Source of the DNA: Betaproteobacteria bacterium
GTDB lineage: Bacteria; Pseudomonadota; Gammaproteobacteria; Burkholderiales; Rhodocyclaceae
Direction of reading: 5' to 3'
Assembly (NCBI GenBank): GCA_016880375.1
Contig: JAEHDO010000530.1
Span: 1-12,202, forward strand
Length of the DNA: 12,202 bases
Part shown: piece after piece, positions 1 through 11,687 of the stretch
How positions within the stretch are numbered: the stretch's first letter is position 1
How the letters are laid out: the number at the start of each line of letters is the position of its first letter
Made by a program: the position numbers and the translations under genes
Notes under the pieces: model-generated
Seen by the model: only the letters and a program-made list of their open reading frames with translations
What the model was told of the DNA's origin: nothing
Database searches by the model: none

Positions 1-3178
<3,178 letters not shown>

Positions 3179-3205
3179 GGCTTGCCTCCCGGAAGGGGGA
3201 ATCGG

Positions 3206-4027
3206 TCAAATGCCGCGCAGCAACTCGTTGATGCCGACCTTGGCGCGTGTTTTCGCGTCGACCTGCTTGACGATGACGGCACAGTACAGGCTGTACTTGC
3301 CGTCGGCGGAAGGCAGGCTGCCCGAAACCACGACCGAACCGGCCGGCACGCGGCCATAGGTGATCTCGCCGGTGTCGCGGTTGTAGATACGCGTGCTCTG
3401 GCCGATGAACACGCCCATCGAGATGACGCAGTCGTCCTCGAGAATGACGCCCTCGACGATCTCAGAACGGGCGCCGACGAAGCAATTGTCGCCGATGATG
3501 GTCGGGTTGGCCTGCAGCGGTTCCAATACGCCGCCGATGCCGACGCCGCCGGACAGATGCACATTCTTTCCGATTTGCGCGCAGGAGCCGACCGTGGCCC
3601 AGCCATCCACCATGGTGCCCTCGTCGACATAGGCGCCGATATTCACGAAGGAGGGCATCAGCACGACATTGCGACCGATGAAGGCGCCGCGGCGCACCAC
3701 GGCGCCGGGCACGACGCGGAAGCCGCCGCGCTCGAACTGCTCGGCGTCGTATTTGGCGAACTTGGTCGGCACCTTGTCCCAGTAGCGCAGGGCGCCGCCG
3801 TCCATGACGCGGTTGTCCTCGAGGCGGAAGGAGAGGAGAACCGCCTTCTTGACCCATTGATGGGTGATCCACTGGCCGTCGATCTTCTCGGCGACGCGCA
3901 GCTTGCCCTGGTCGAGCTGCGCGAGGACGAACTCGACGGCCTCGCCCACCTTGGCCGGCGCCTTGCCGGGCTGGATGCCGCTGCGGTCTTCCCAGGCTTG
4001 TTCGATGATCTGCTGAAAGTCCTGCAT
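3206..4027 (-). CDS. dapD: 2,3,4,5-tetrahydropyridine-2,6-dicarboxylate N-succinyltransferase DapD
   Basis: DapD uses succinyl-CoA to succinylate tetrahydrodipicolinate, the committed step of the succinylase branch of lysine/diaminopimelate synthesis. The 273-residue length matches the E. coli enzyme (274). An N-terminal helical region is followed by a left-handed beta-helix of hexapeptide repeats (about 100-245). Highly conserved blocks include [61 protein letters not shown] and [18 protein letters not shown] chose the ATG at 4027 because MQDFQQIIE aligns with the family N-terminus and has GAAGGGA 6 nt upstream. Two in-frame ATGs lie upstream, at 4042 (ATGA overlap with dapC) and 4054; the 4042 start would add five residues. 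Confidence 0.97.
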   Translation of the reverse strand: MQDFQQIIEQAWEDRSGIQPGKAPAKVGEAVEFVLAQLDQGKLRVAEKIDGQWITHQWVKKAVLLSFRLEDNRVMDGGALRYWDKVPTKFAKYDAEQFERGGFRVVPGAVVRRGAFIGRNVVLMPSFVNIGAYVDEGTMVDGWATVGSCAQIGKNVHLSGGVGIGGVLEPLQANPTIIGDNCFVGARSEIVEGVILEDDCVISMGVFIGQSTRIYNRDTGEITYGRVPAGSVVVSGSLPSADGKYSLYCAVIVKQVDAKTRAKVGINELLRGI

Positions 4028-4033
4028 TGCGAT

Positions 4034-4040
4034 TCCCTTC
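4034..4040 (-). promoter_or_regulatory. Ribosome binding site deciding the dapD start
   Basis: The minus strand reads GAAGGGA followed by a 6-nt spacer and the ATG at 4027. It favours that start over the in-frame ATG at 4042, which overlaps the dapC stop and has its own weaker AGGAAA a few bases upstream. Ribosomes finishing dapC would stop on top of this site, so coupling is likely. Confidence 0.6.
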
Positions 4041-5232
4041 ATAGTTTCCTGCAAAATGCTTCGATTCTCCGCGCCGCCTCAAGGCATTCGTCGAGGGGCG
4101 CCACCAGCGCGATGCGGACGAAGTTCTCGCCCGGATTGACGCCGCCCGATGCGCGCGCGAGGTAGCTGCCGGGCAGTACGGTCACATTATATTCACGCTG
4201 CAGGCCGAGGGCGAATTCGGTGTCATTTACCGGCGTGCGCGCCCACAGGTAGAAACCGGCGTCCGGCCGGGCCGTCTCGAGGTGTGCGGCGACGAGGGGG
4301 GTGACGGCATCGAACTTCTCGCGATAGAGGCGGCGGTTCTCGCGCACATGCGTTTCGTCGTTCCAGGCCGCCGTGCTGGCATGCTGCACGGGCGGGCTCA
4401 TGGCGCAACCCTGATAGGTGCGATAGAGCCAGAACTTCTTCAGGAGGTCAGCGTCGCCGGCCACGAAGCCGGAGCGCAGGCCGGGCACGTTGCTGCGCTT
4501 GGACAGGCTGGAGAACATGACGATGCCGCGATAGTCGTCGCGGCCCAGGATGCGCGCCGCCTGCAGCACGCCCAGCGGCGGGGCGGCTTCGTCGAAATAG
4601 ATTTCCGAATAGCATTCGTCGCTGGCGATGACGAAGCCGTAGCGGTCGGCCAGCGCGAACAGGCGCTTCCACTCCTCCAGGCCGAGGACCTTGCCGGTCG
4701 GATTGCCCGGCGAACAGACATAGGCGAGCTGGATGCGCTTCCAGACGGATTCTGAAATCGCGTCGAAATCCGAGCGGAAGCCGTTTTCGGGCAGATGGTT
4801 GAGAAATGCCGGCTGCGCCCCGGCGAGAAGCGCGGCGCCTTCGTAGATCTGGTAGAAGGGATTAGGGCTGAGCACCAGGGCGTCGCCGCGCGAAGGGTCG
4901 ACGACGCACTGGGCGATGGCGAACAGGGCCTCGCGGGAACCGTTCACCGGGATCACCTGATTCACGGTGTCGGGTTCAGGAACGCCGTAGCGGCGCGCCA
5001 GCCAGCCGGCAATCGCCTCGCGCAAGGCATCGCTGCCGGAGGTCGTGGGATAATTCGCCAGCCCCTGAAGATGGGCGGAGAGCGCCTCTTTTATGAAGGC
5101 CGGCGTGGCGTGCTGCGGCTCGCCGATGGAGAGGCGGATCTCGCGCAACCCCGGCGCAGGCTGGATGCCCCGGAACAACTGGCGCAGCTTTTCGAACGGG
5201 TAGGGGTGGAGCTTGTCGAGTTTTGGATTCAC
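4039..5232 (-). CDS. dapC: Succinyldiaminopimelate transaminase DapC
   Basis: This PLP-dependent class I/II aminotransferase (fold type I) converts N-succinyl-2-amino-6-ketopimelate to N-succinyl-diaminopimelate, the step between DapD and DapE. It has 397 residues. Visible active-site elements are SPGNPTGK (174-181, N177), ASDECYSE (203-210, D205 and Y208), the Schiff-base lysine K245 in SSLSKRS, and the GLRSGF arginine (R253). The N-terminus [17 protein letters not shown] is typical of proteobacterial DapC, which supports the GTG start at 5232 although no strong Shine-Dalgarno sequence precedes it. It is the first gene of the operon, and dapD starts 11 nt after its stop. Adjacency to dapD and dapE separates it from the related aspartate and ArgD-type transaminases. 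Confidence 0.94.
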   Translation of the reverse strand: MNPKLDKLHPYPFEKLRQLFRGIQPAPGLREIRLSIGEPQHATPAFIKEALSAHLQGLANYPTTSGSDALREAIAGWLARRYGVPEPDTVNQVIPVNGSREALFAIAQCVVDPSRGDALVLSPNPFYQIYEGAALLAGAQPAFLNHLPENGFRSDFDAISESVWKRIQLAYVCSPGNPTGKVLGLEEWKRLFALADRYGFVIASDECYSEIYFDEAAPPLGVLQAARILGRDDYRGIVMFSSLSKRSNVPGLRSGFVAGDADLLKKFWLYRTYQGCAMSPPVQHASTAAWNDETHVRENRRLYREKFDAVTPLVAAHLETARPDAGFYLWARTPVNDTEFALGLQREYNVTVLPGSYLARASGGVNPGENFVRIALVAPLDECLEAARRIEAFCRKL

Positions 5233-5282
5233 GTCTTGTCTGCGGCAATGAACAGTTTGCCGCTTCTTCTCGGTAATGACGA

Positions 5283-5311
5283 ATTATAAGTGCGCCTGCC
5301 ATGCCGGCCAA
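5283..5311 (-). promoter_or_regulatory. Sigma70-type promoter of the dapC operon
   Basis: On the minus strand the -35 hexamer TTGGCC (5311-5306, 4 of 6 consensus bases) and a perfect -10 TATAAT (5288-5283) are separated by 17 bp. Transcription would start near 5276, giving a dapC leader of about 45 nt. The -35 box lies inside the first codons of the divergent transporter gene. No other good promoter for the five-gene operon is visible. This is read from sequence only. Confidence 0.6.
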
Positions 5312-6206
5312 GAAAATGAGCGAAGCGAGTTTCGCCAAAAACACCGTTGCCGTGATTTCGCTGCTTGCCGGTGCCACGATATGGGGCCTCATCTGGCATC
5401 CTTATCGCGTGCTGGAAGGCATGGCCGTATCCGCCGTGCTTGCGGCCACGCTGACCTATTTCGTCGCGCTCCTCCTTGGTTTCCCGCTGTTTCGCCTTCA
5501 GCTGGCCGGTTTCAGGCCGAGCTGGATGCTGGCATTGATCGGACTGGTCGCGGGAAGCTGCAACCTGGGCTATGTCCTGGCGACGGTACACGGCGAGGTG
5601 ATGCGGGTGTTGCTGTTGTTCTACCTGGCGCCGCTGTGGACCGTGCTGCTGGCCCGTCTGCTGCTGAATGAGAAAGTCAGTCTCCCCGGTTCGGCGGTGA
5701 TCGCGCTGTCGCTGGCCGGCGCTGTTGTCATGCTGTGGCAGCCCAGCCTGGGCATGCCCCTGCCGGAAAAGGGGGCCGAATGGCTCGGCCTGGCGGCCGG
5801 TTTTCTTTTCGCCCTTGCCAATGTGCTCATCCGCAAGGCGCAGGATCTGTCCATCGAGGTCAAGTCGATGGCCGTTTTTGCCGGGGTGGTGGCTGTGGGG
5901 CTCTGCGTGCTGCCGTTCGAGCCGAGCCCCGCTGTCCTGCCGCCGATGGCGGGCTGGCTGCTCATCGGTTTGGTCGGTGTTGTGCTGCTGGCAACGAACC
6001 TCTTTGTCCAGTACGGCCTGACACATACGCCCGCCAACCAGGCCATCGTCATCTTTCTCTTCGAGCTGGTGGTCGCCGCGCTGGCTTCATGGCTGCTGGC
6101 GGGCGAGGCCATGACCCTGAAGGAGTGGATCGGCGGGGCATTGATCGTCGCCGCAAGCCTGTTCTCCGGGAAACTGGCAGAACGTGAGGCCCATCCGGCT
6201 TGCTAG
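5301..6206 (+). CDS. EamA/DMT-superfamily inner-membrane transporter
   Basis: This 301-residue membrane protein has about ten hydrophobic segments arranged as two EamA repeats (about 17-146 and 158-290), the usual drug/metabolite transporter layout. Each repeat ends with a characteristic segment: [19 protein letters not shown] (107-125), and near [17 protein letters not shown] (254-270) followed by the last helix. A short hydrophilic N-terminus and a charged tail flank the core. The substrate cannot be told from sequence; amino-acid or metabolite export is common in the family. Divergence from dapC might hint at export of a lysine-pathway compound, but that is speculation. The ATG at 5301 has little Shine-Dalgarno signal, and the ATG at 5316 (starting MSEASF) is an alternative. 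No convincing promoter is seen for it in the 68-bp divergent gap. Confidence 0.88.
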   Translation: MPAKKMSEASFAKNTVAVISLLAGATIWGLIWHPYRVLEGMAVSAVLAATLTYFVALLLGFPLFRLQLAGFRPSWMLALIGLVAGSCNLGYVLATVHGEVMRVLLLFYLAPLWTVLLARLLLNEKVSLPGSAVIALSLAGAVVMLWQPSLGMPLPEKGAEWLGLAAGFLFALANVLIRKAQDLSIEVKSMAVFAGVVAVGLCVLPFEPSPAVLPPMAGWLLIGLVGVVLLATNLFVQYGLTHTPANQAIVIFLFELVVAALASWLLAGEAMTLKEWIGGALIVAASLFSGKLAEREAHPAC

Positions 6207-6229
6207 AATTCGCCTTCGTACCTTATACG
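6200..6229 (+). promoter_or_regulatory. Weak candidate promoter for uvrB
   Basis: TTGCTA (6200-6205) and TATACG (6224-6229) are spaced by 18 bp, each matching four consensus bases. The start point would fall near 6236, only a few bases before the proposed uvrB GTG. A direct repeat CGTAC occurs at 6217-6221 and 6228-6232. No LexA-type CTGT-N8-ACAG operator is seen here. uvrB may instead be read from the transporter upstream. Confidence 0.25.
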
Positions 6230-6238
6230 TACAACACA

Positions 6239-8290
6239 GTGGCCGTCACCTTCCCCAACAGTCCGTTTTCCCTGCATCAGCCATTTCCCCCGGCCGGCGA
6301 CCAGCCGGAAGCCATCGAAAAACTGGTCGAAGGCATTCAGGACGGCCTGATGTACCAGACGCTGCTTGGCGTCACCGGCTCCGGCAAGACTTACACCATG
6401 GCCAACGTCATTGCCCGGCTGGGCCGGCCGGCGATGGTGCTGGCGCCGAACAAGACGCTGGCGGCGCAGCTCTATTCGGAGTTCCGCGAGTTCTTTCCGG
6501 AGAATGCCGTCGAGTATTTCGTCTCCTATTACGATTATTACCAGCCGGAGGCCTACGTCCCTTCCCGCGACCTGTTCATCGAGAAGGATTCCTCGATCAA
6601 CGAGCACATCGAGCAGATGCGGCTCTCGGCGACGAAATCCCTGCTGGAGCGGCGCGACGTGGTCATCGTCGGCACTGTTTCGGCCATCTACGGCATCGGT
6701 GATCCAGTCGATTATCACGGCATGATCCTGCACCTGCGGGAGGGCGAGCGCATCGGCCAGCGCGACGTCATCAAGCGCCTGGCCGAGATGCAGTACGAAC
6801 GGAACGAGGTGGATTTCCACCGCGGCATCTTCCGCGTGCGCGGCGATGTGATCGACATCTTTCCGGCCGAGAACGCGGAATATGCCCTACGCCTGTCACT
6901 CTTCGATGATGTGATCGAGTCGCTGCAGCTGTTCGATCCGCTGACCGGCCACCTGCGTCAGAAACTGGGCCGTTTTACTGTGTATCCCTCCAGCCACTAC
7001 GTCACGCCGCGCGAGACTGTGTTGCGTGCCGTCGAGGCCATCAAGCTCGAATTGCGCGCGCGGATCGAGGATTATCAGAAGAACCAGAAGCTGGTGGAAT
7101 GCCAGCGAATCGAGCAGCGCACCCGCTTCGACCTGGAGATGCTCAATGAGCTGGGGTTCTGCAAGGGCATCGAGAATTATTCGCGCCACCTCTCCGGGCG
7201 CAAGCCGGGCGAGCCGCCGCCGACGCTGATCGACTACCTGCCGCCGGATTCCCTGATGTTCATCGACGAATCCCACGTCACCATTCCGCAACTGGGCGGC
7301 ATGTACAAGGGCGACCGCTCGCGCAAGGAAAACCTGGTGGAGTACGGCTTCCGCCTGCCTTCCGCCCTCGACAACCGGCCGTTGCGCTTCGACGAGTTCG
7401 AGAAGCTGATGCCGCAGACCGTTTTCGTCTCGGCCACCCCGGCGGAATACGAGCGGACCCACCAGTCGCAGGTGGTGGAGCAGGTGGTGCGGCCGACGGG
7501 CCTGGTCGACCCGCAGGTCATCGTGCGGCCGGCCTCGACCCAGGTGGACGATCTGCTCGGCGAGATCAAGCTGCGCACTGCGCAGAACGAGCGCGTCCTC
7601 GTGACCACCCTGACCAAGCGCCTGTCCGAGGACCTGACCGACTATTTGGGCGAGAACGGCATCAGGGTGCGCTACCTGCATTCCGATATCGAAACCGTGG
7701 AACGGGTCGAAATCATTCGCGACCTGCGCTTGGGGGAGTTCGACGTGCTGGTCGGCATCAACCTGTTGCGCGAGGGGCTGGACATCCCGGAGGTGTCGCT
7801 GGTGGCCATTCTGGATGCGGACAAGGAAGGTTTCCTGCGCTCGGAACGATCCCTGATCCAGACCATGGGCCGGGCGGCGCGCCACCTCAACGGCACGGCC
7901 ATACTTTACGCCGACAAAATGACGGATTCCATGATGCGCGCCATGGCCGAGACCGGGCGCCGCCGCGCAAAGCAGATGCTTTTCAACGAGGCCAACGGCA
8001 TCACGCCGAAAAGCATTTCCAAGCGCATCAAGGACATCATCGATGGCGTATACGATCACGAGATCGCCGCCGAAGCCCTAGAAGTGGCAGAGGATCGGGC
8101 ACGCTACGAGGCGATGGACGAGAAGGCCCTGTCGAGGGAAATCCGCCGGTTGGAAAAACGCATGCAGGAGAGCGCTAGAAACCTCGAATTCGAGGAAGCT
8201 GCCGCCGCCCGTGACGAATTGTTCCGACTCAGGAAGCTCGCTTTCGGGGTGGGGGAGCATGATGCCTTCGATTCGAAGGATACTGCATGA
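6239..8290 (+). CDS. uvrB: Excinuclease ABC subunit UvrB
   Basis: UvrB is the damage-verifying helicase subunit of bacterial nucleotide excision repair. It is loaded by UvrA and recruits UvrC for dual incision. The product is 683 residues from this start (E. coli 673). It shows Walker A GVTGSGKT (44-51), the damage-clamping beta-hairpin region [12 protein letters not shown] (about 97-108), DESH (343-346), the helicase motifs around [13 protein letters not shown] and [12 protein letters not shown], and a C-terminal UVR motif ([14 protein letters not shown]) for UvrC contact. GTG 6239 gives an N-terminus ending in [13 protein letters not shown], as in other betaproteobacterial UvrB proteins. 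A TTG at 6200 would add 13 residues, but it overlaps the transporter stop and the added residues look non-conserved. Neither start has a clear Shine-Dalgarno sequence. UvrA and UvrC are not in the window. Confidence 0.97.
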   Translation: MAVTFPNSPFSLHQPFPPAGDQPEAIEKLVEGIQDGLMYQTLLGVTGSGKTYTMANVIARLGRPAMVLAPNKTLAAQLYSEFREFFPENAVEYFVSYYDYYQPEAYVPSRDLFIEKDSSINEHIEQMRLSATKSLLERRDVVIVGTVSAIYGIGDPVDYHGMILHLREGERIGQRDVIKRLAEMQYERNEVDFHRGIFRVRGDVIDIFPAENAEYALRLSLFDDVIESLQLFDPLTGHLRQKLGRFTVYPSSHYVTPRETVLRAVEAIKLELRARIEDYQKNQKLVECQRIEQRTRFDLEMLNELGFCKGIENYSRHLSGRKPGEPPPTLIDYLPPDSLMFIDESHVTIPQLGGMYKGDRSRKENLVEYGFRLPSALDNRPLRFDEFEKLMPQTVFVSATPAEYERTHQSQVVEQVVRPTGLVDPQVIVRPASTQVDDLLGEIKLRTAQNERVLVTTLTKRLSEDLTDYLGENGIRVRYLHSDIETVERVEIIRDLRLGEFDVLVGINLLREGLDIPEVSLVAILDADKEGFLRSERSLIQTMGRAARHLNGTAILYADKMTDSMMRAMAETGRRRAKQMLFNEANGITPKSISKRIKDIIDGVYDHEIAAEALEVAEDRARYEAMDEKALSREIRRLEKRMQESARNLEFEEAAAARDELFRLRKLAFGVGEHDAFDSKDTA

Positions 8291-8751
8291 CCCATATTCT
8301 TTTTGTCTGCATGGGTAATATCTGTCGCTCCCCAACAGCCGAGGGCGTTACAAGTAAATTACTTATAAACAATGGATTGGAATCTATTATTAAAGTAGAT
8401 TCTGCTGGTACGCACGACTATCATGTCGGCGAACCGCCCGATCCCCGCACCCGCGAGGCAGCCATGAAACGGGGCATCGACCTGTCGGGCCTGCGAGCAC
8501 GCAAAGTGGCCCCCGAGGATTTCGAGCGCTTCGATCTGCTGCTGGCAATGGACCACGGCAATCTGGCCTTGCTGAAGCGCGGCGCCCGGCCCGAACACCA
8601 TGCCAAGCTGGGACTGTTCATGAGCTACGCATCCCGTTTCGTCACGGACGAAGTTCCCGATCCCTATTATGGCGGAGAGCGGGGATTCGAACTCGTGCTG
8701 GACATGGCCGAGGATGCGGCGCGCGGATTGATCGAATCCTTGCAGCGCTGA
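8287..8751 (+). CDS. Low-molecular-weight protein-tyrosine phosphatase
   Basis: This 154-residue cytoplasmic phosphatase of the arsenate-reductase-like LMW-PTP fold is predicted to hydrolyse phosphotyrosine. The P-loop CMGNICRSP places the nucleophile at C8 and the phosphate-binding arginine at R14, with S15 after it. The general-acid loop VPDPYYGG supplies D125. The conserved [17 protein letters not shown] block lies at 38-54. Family members dephosphorylate tyrosine kinases of capsule synthesis or other targets, but no kinase or polysaccharide gene is nearby, so the substrate is unknown. The ATG overlaps the uvrB stop (ATGA), implying coupling. Codons 21-41 are strongly AT-biased, unlike the rest of the gene. 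A terminator follows the stop directly. Confidence 0.94.
   Translation: MTHILFVCMGNICRSPTAEGVTSKLLINNGLESIIKVDSAGTHDYHVGEPPDPRTREAAMKRGIDLSGLRARKVAPEDFERFDLLLAMDHGNLALLKRGARPEHHAKLGLFMSYASRFVTDEVPDPYYGGERGFELVLDMAEDAARGLIESLQR
8352..8364. repeat. Inverted repeat in AT-rich patch
   Basis: Six-base arms AAGTAA and TTACTT flank a single central A, inside the phosphatase coding sequence. As RNA it is too tight to fold well. As DNA it is a near-perfect palindrome such as a dimeric protein might bind. No role is known. Confidence 0.5.
8380..8402. repeat. Inverted repeat in AT-rich patch
   Basis: Seven-base arms GAATCTA (8380-8386) and TAGATTC (8396-8402) flank a 9-nt loop. It lies inside the phosphatase coding sequence and could fold as a weak hairpin in the mRNA. 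Confidence 0.5.
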
Positions 8752-8787
8752 AAATGAAAAGGCCAGCGAACGCTGGCCTTTTCATTT
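8752..8787. terminator. Bidirectional intrinsic terminator between the phosphatase gene and rne
   Basis: A perfect inverted repeat has 17-bp arms around a central AA. The GC-rich core GGCCAGCG/CGCTGGCC (8761-8768, 8771-8778) is flanked by AAATGAAAA on the left and TTTTCATTT on the right. Each strand therefore reads as a strong hairpin followed by a T-rich tract. It begins immediately after the phosphatase stop and lies 14 bp from the rne stop, so it should end both converging transcripts. Confidence 0.9.
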
Positions 8788-8801
8788 AGGAAAGTTCGCC
8801 G

Positions 8802-11468
8802 CTACTTGTGGGTTTCCACCTGGTTCAAGGGCTCGCTGCTGACCATTACGGTCGCTTTGGGTTTGCGTCCGAGGCGAATTTCCGGTTCAGCCGGAATCGA
8901 CATCGGGGCCTTGTCCCGGCTGGTTTCCACCATCACCAGGCCGGTTTCCTGCAAGGCGACTGAAATATCGACTTGCGGCTTGACGGGGGCCGGCATGGAA
9001 ACGGGGGCGGGAACGGGTTCGGTGGCCACTATCGGCTCAGGGGCGGATGCGACAACCTCCTCCACCTGCACCGGCGGTGCCACAACCGGGACCGGGGCCA
9101 AGGCAGGTTCAGTTGCGTGGCTGGAGACAGCGGCTTCAACGGTTTCCTCCTCGACAGGAAGGGGTACGGGAGCCGGAGCCGACTCGATCGCGGGCTCTGC
9201 CGGCGTGACCGGCTCGAAAGCCAGGGGAGCCTGTTCGACCACTTGAGGCATGACCTCAGGCGTGGCAGGAAGCTGCTCGGCTACGGTTTGCACAGCCACG
9301 ACGGCTGGTTCCTCGGGACGGCGTTCGCCGCGATCCCGACCACGGCCGCGGCGACCGCGGCGGCCGCGACGTTCTTCCTGCGATTCGGTGGTCGCGCCGG
9401 GGGCAGGCGACTCCAGAACGCCCGTCAGGGGGGCGATGGGCGCCTCGGTTGGCCGCGGTTCCTGCTGGCGAGGTTGCCGCGGCTGACGTGGTTCCTGCCC
9501 TTGCCGTTCTGTACGCTCACCGCGCTCCTGCCGGTCTGGGCGTTCCTGACGAGGACGGCGTTCGCCGCGCGCTTCCTGTTCTGGACGGGGTGTTTGCTGT
9601 CCGCGCGGCCGCTGTTCCTGGCGGTCGCGCGGCTCCTGGCGGCCACGCTCGCTGCGATCGCGTCCGCGGCCGCGTTCGCCACGGCCTTCACGCGCCTGCT
9701 CGCGCCGCGCCGGCGGTTCGGCCTTGGCGACAGGGGCTGGCTCGGCTTTGCGGTTGCCACGGAACCAGCCGAAGATCTTGTCGATGATGCCGGGCTGCTC
9801 TACCGCGGCGGGGCGAGCAGTCTGCGCTGCAGGCCTGGGCTCGACAATGGGAGCCGGCTGCGACGGCGTGATGCCCTTGACGGCGGCTTCGGGACGGCTG
9901 GGCCGCGCCTCGGTTTGCGCCGAAGGCGGCTGATAGTCCTCGGTCGGAGGTGTCTCGACCATCTTGTAGCTCGGCAGGGCCTGGTCTTCCTGGTTCAACT
10001 GGTCATGCCGCAGTCGCACGATCTCATGGGCAGGCGTTTCCAGGTGGGTATTCGGAATGAGGACGATGTTGACCTTGTGCCGCATTTCGATGGTGCGAAT
10101 GTCGTCGCGCTTCTCGTTGAGCAGGAAGGTGGCGACATCGACGGGAATCTGAACGTGGAGTGCGCCGGTATTCTCCTTCATCGACTCCTCTTCGAGGATG
10201 CGCAGGATGTGCAGGGCGGCCGACTCGGTGCTGCGAATGTGGCCGGTTCCGGTGCAGCGCGGGCAGGTGATGTAGGTCATCTCGGCCAGGGCGGGGCGCA
10301 GGCGCTGGCGCGACAGTTCGAGCAGGCCGAAGCGGGAAATCTTGCCGGTCTGGACGCGCGCACGGTCGAAGTGGAGTGCATCACGCAGGCGGTTCTCCAC
10401 CTCGCGCTGGGCGCGCGGGTTTTCCATGTCGATGAAGTCGATGACGATGAGTCCGCCAAGGTCGCGCAGGCGCAACTGGCGGGCGATCTCGTCGGCCGCC
10501 TCGAGGTTGGTGCGCAGTGCAGTCTCCTCAATGTCGGCGCCGCGCGTGGCGCGTCCGGAGTTGACGTCGACGGCTACCAGCGCCTCGGTGTGGTCCACCA
10601 CGATGGCGCCGCCAGAGGGCAGGGTGACTTGCCGGCCAAACGCAGTCTCGATCTGGTGCTCGATCTGGAAACGCGAGAAGAGCGGCACGTCGTCATGGTA
10701 GCGCTTCACGCGGGCGACGTTGCCCGGCATGACATGGCTCATGAACTGCTGTGCCTGCTCGTAGATGTCATCGGTGTCGATGAGGATCTCGCCGATGTCG
10801 GGTTGGAAATAGTCGCGGATGGCGCGAATGACCAGACTGCCTTCCTGATAGATTAGGAACGGACCCTTCTGGCCACCTGCCGCGCCTTCGATGGCTCGCC
10901 ACAGCTGCATCAGGTAATTGAGGTCCCACTGCAGTTCCTCGGCGCAGCGTCCGATTCCAGCAGTGCGGGCGATCAGGCTCATGCCCTGCGGCACGTCGAG
11001 CTGGTCCATGGCCTCGCGCAGTTCGTTGCGATCCTCGCCTTCGATACGGCGCGAGACACCACCGCCGCGAGGATTGTTGGGCATCAGCACCAGGTAGCGG
11101 CCGGCCAGGGAAATGAACGTGGTCAGGGCTGCACCCTTGTTGCCGCGCTCGTCCTTGTCTACTTGGACGATCAGTTCCTGGCCTTCCTTGAGCGCTTCCT
11201 TGATGGTTGCGCGGTTCGGCTCGACGCCGTCCCTGAAATAGGCGCGCGAAACTTCCTTGAAGGGGAGAAACCCGTGTCGTTCGGCGCCGTAATCGACGAA
11301 TGCCGCCTCGAGGCTGGGCTCGATGCGGGTAATCACGGCCTTGTAGATGTTGCTCTTGCGTTGTTCCTTGGCGGCCGATTCGATGTCGAGGTCAATGAGC
11401 TTTTGGCCATCGACGATCGCGACGCGGAGTTCCTCTGCCTGCGTCGCATTGAACAGCATGCGTTTCAT
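8802..11468 (-). CDS. rne: Ribonuclease E
   Basis: RNase E is the essential endoribonuclease that processes rRNA and tRNA precursors, starts mRNA decay and scaffolds the degradosome. The 888-residue product begins MKRMLFNATQAEELRVA, as in the family, with GGGAG 9 nt before the ATG. An ATG at 11504 would add 12 non-conserved residues. The catalytic half has the S1 domain (about 36-120), metal-binding D301 in VAVDVNSGRATRG and D344 in GLIVIDFIDM, and the zinc-link cysteines C402 and C405 in CPRCTGTGH. After about residue 500 the protein is low-complexity: an amphipathic IIDKIFGWFRG (561-571) resembling a membrane-anchor helix, an Arg-rich block (587-672), a second Arg block (699-718), a Pro/Glu/Val-rich acidic stretch (720-830) and a conserved-looking end LNQVETHK. 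The active half rules out RNase G by the length of the tail. Confidence 0.96.
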   Translation of the reverse strand: MKRMLFNATQAEELRVAIVDGQKLIDLDIESAAKEQRKSNIYKAVITRIEPSLEAAFVDYGAERHGFLPFKEVSRAYFRDGVEPNRATIKEALKEGQELIVQVDKDERGNKGAALTTFISLAGRYLVLMPNNPRGGGVSRRIEGEDRNELREAMDQLDVPQGMSLIARTAGIGRCAEELQWDLNYLMQLWRAIEGAAGGQKGPFLIYQEGSLVIRAIRDYFQPDIGEILIDTDDIYEQAQQFMSHVMPGNVARVKRYHDDVPLFSRFQIEHQIETAFGRQVTLPSGGAIVVDHTEALVAVDVNSGRATRGADIEETALRTNLEAADEIARQLRLRDLGGLIVIDFIDMENPRAQREVENRLRDALHFDRARVQTGKISRFGLLELSRQRLRPALAEMTYITCPRCTGTGHIRSTESAALHILRILEEESMKENTGALHVQIPVDVATFLLNEKRDDIRTIEMRHKVNIVLIPNTHLETPAHEIVRLRHDQLNQEDQALPSYKMVETPPTEDYQPPSAQTEARPSRPEAAVKGITPSQPAPIVEPRPAAQTARPAAVEQPGIIDKIFGWFRGNRKAEPAPVAKAEPPARREQAREGRGERGRGRDRSERGRQEPRDRQEQRPRGQQTPRPEQEARGERRPRQERPDRQERGERTERQGQEPRQPRQPRQQEPRPTEAPIAPLTGVLESPAPGATTESQEERRGRRGRRGRGRDRGERRPEEPAVVAVQTVAEQLPATPEVMPQVVEQAPLAFEPVTPAEPAIESAPAPVPLPVEEETVEAAVSSHATEPALAPVPVVAPPVQVEEVVASAPEPIVATEPVPAPVSMPAPVKPQVDISVALQETGLVMVETSRDKAPMSIPAEPEIRLGRKPKATVMVSSEPLNQVETHK

Positions 11469-11595
11469 TGTTTTGTTCTCCCGCGCGCAAACACGGGGAA
11501 ACAAACCGCATCCGATTCTGGCGGACTGTATTAGTTTTGCTTGTTTGAGATCATCAAAGGCGTCAAGGGCAAACTAATTCCGGGTTTGTCTCTTT

Positions 11596-11618
11596 CGTCC
11601 TGAAGAGTGCTCAGGACG
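11596..11618. repeat. Hairpin in rne leader region
   Basis: Perfect 8-base arms CGTCCTGA (11596-11603) and TCAGGACG (11611-11618) enclose a 7-nt loop. It is the strongest compact hairpin of the intergenic region and lies about 130 nt before the rne start. No T tract follows on either strand, so a terminator is unlikely. Confidence 0.6.
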
Positions 11619-11650
11619 GCATGTTCCGCGTGTGCTATGTGCGCGCAATT

Positions 11651-11669
11651 CAAGTAGTATCGCTACTTG
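11651..11669. repeat. Hairpin in rne-rluC intergenic region
   Basis: Perfect 7-base arms CAAGTAG (11651-11657) and CTACTTG (11663-11669) enclose a 5-nt loop. It would be part of the rne leader RNA if the promoter at 11828-11856 is right. Confidence 0.5.
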
Positions 11670-11687
11670 CGGTGAGCGAATTAACCT

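Larger units (their letters stand above)
8347..8409 (+). other. AT-rich, atypical-codon patch inside the phosphatase gene
   Basis: Codons 21-41 (V21 to G41) end in A or T in 19 of 21 cases and include TTA, ATA, AGT, ACA, GGA and GTA, which are otherwise scarce in this window. Only 11 of the 51 bases at 8350-8400 are G or C. The patch holds two inverted repeats: AAGTAA/TTACTT around one base (8352-8364), and GAATCTA/TAGATTC with a 9-nt loop (8380-8402). The reading frame and protein alignment stay intact. Its cause is unknown. Confidence 0.85.

Noticed and set aside
5229..6026. 265-codon open frame on the minus strand opposite the transporter
   Set aside because: It is rich in Q, H and R, runs opposite clear transmembrane coding sequence and overlaps the dapC start and promoter. 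It is a shadow frame.
6200..6241. LexA/SOS box before uvrB
   Set aside because: I looked for CTGT-N8-ACAG and close variants and found none in the region upstream of the start.
6896..8059. 387-codon open frame on the minus strand across uvrB
   Set aside because: It is antisense to conserved UvrB motifs and has no recognisable protein features.
8355..8400. Internal promoter in the AT-rich patch of the phosphatase gene
   Set aside because: TATAAA and TATTAT hexamers occur, but no acceptable -35 element lies 16-18 bp upstream on either strand.
8973..10856. 627-codon open frame on the plus strand across rne
   Set aside because: It is the antisense shadow of the GC-rich rne coding sequence. The opposite strand has unmistakable RNase E motifs, and the shadow protein is low-complexity with no recognisable domain.
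11596..11618. Hairpin taken as a transcription terminator or attenuator
   Set aside because: The stem is perfect but no T tract follows on either strand, so I list it only as leader structure.
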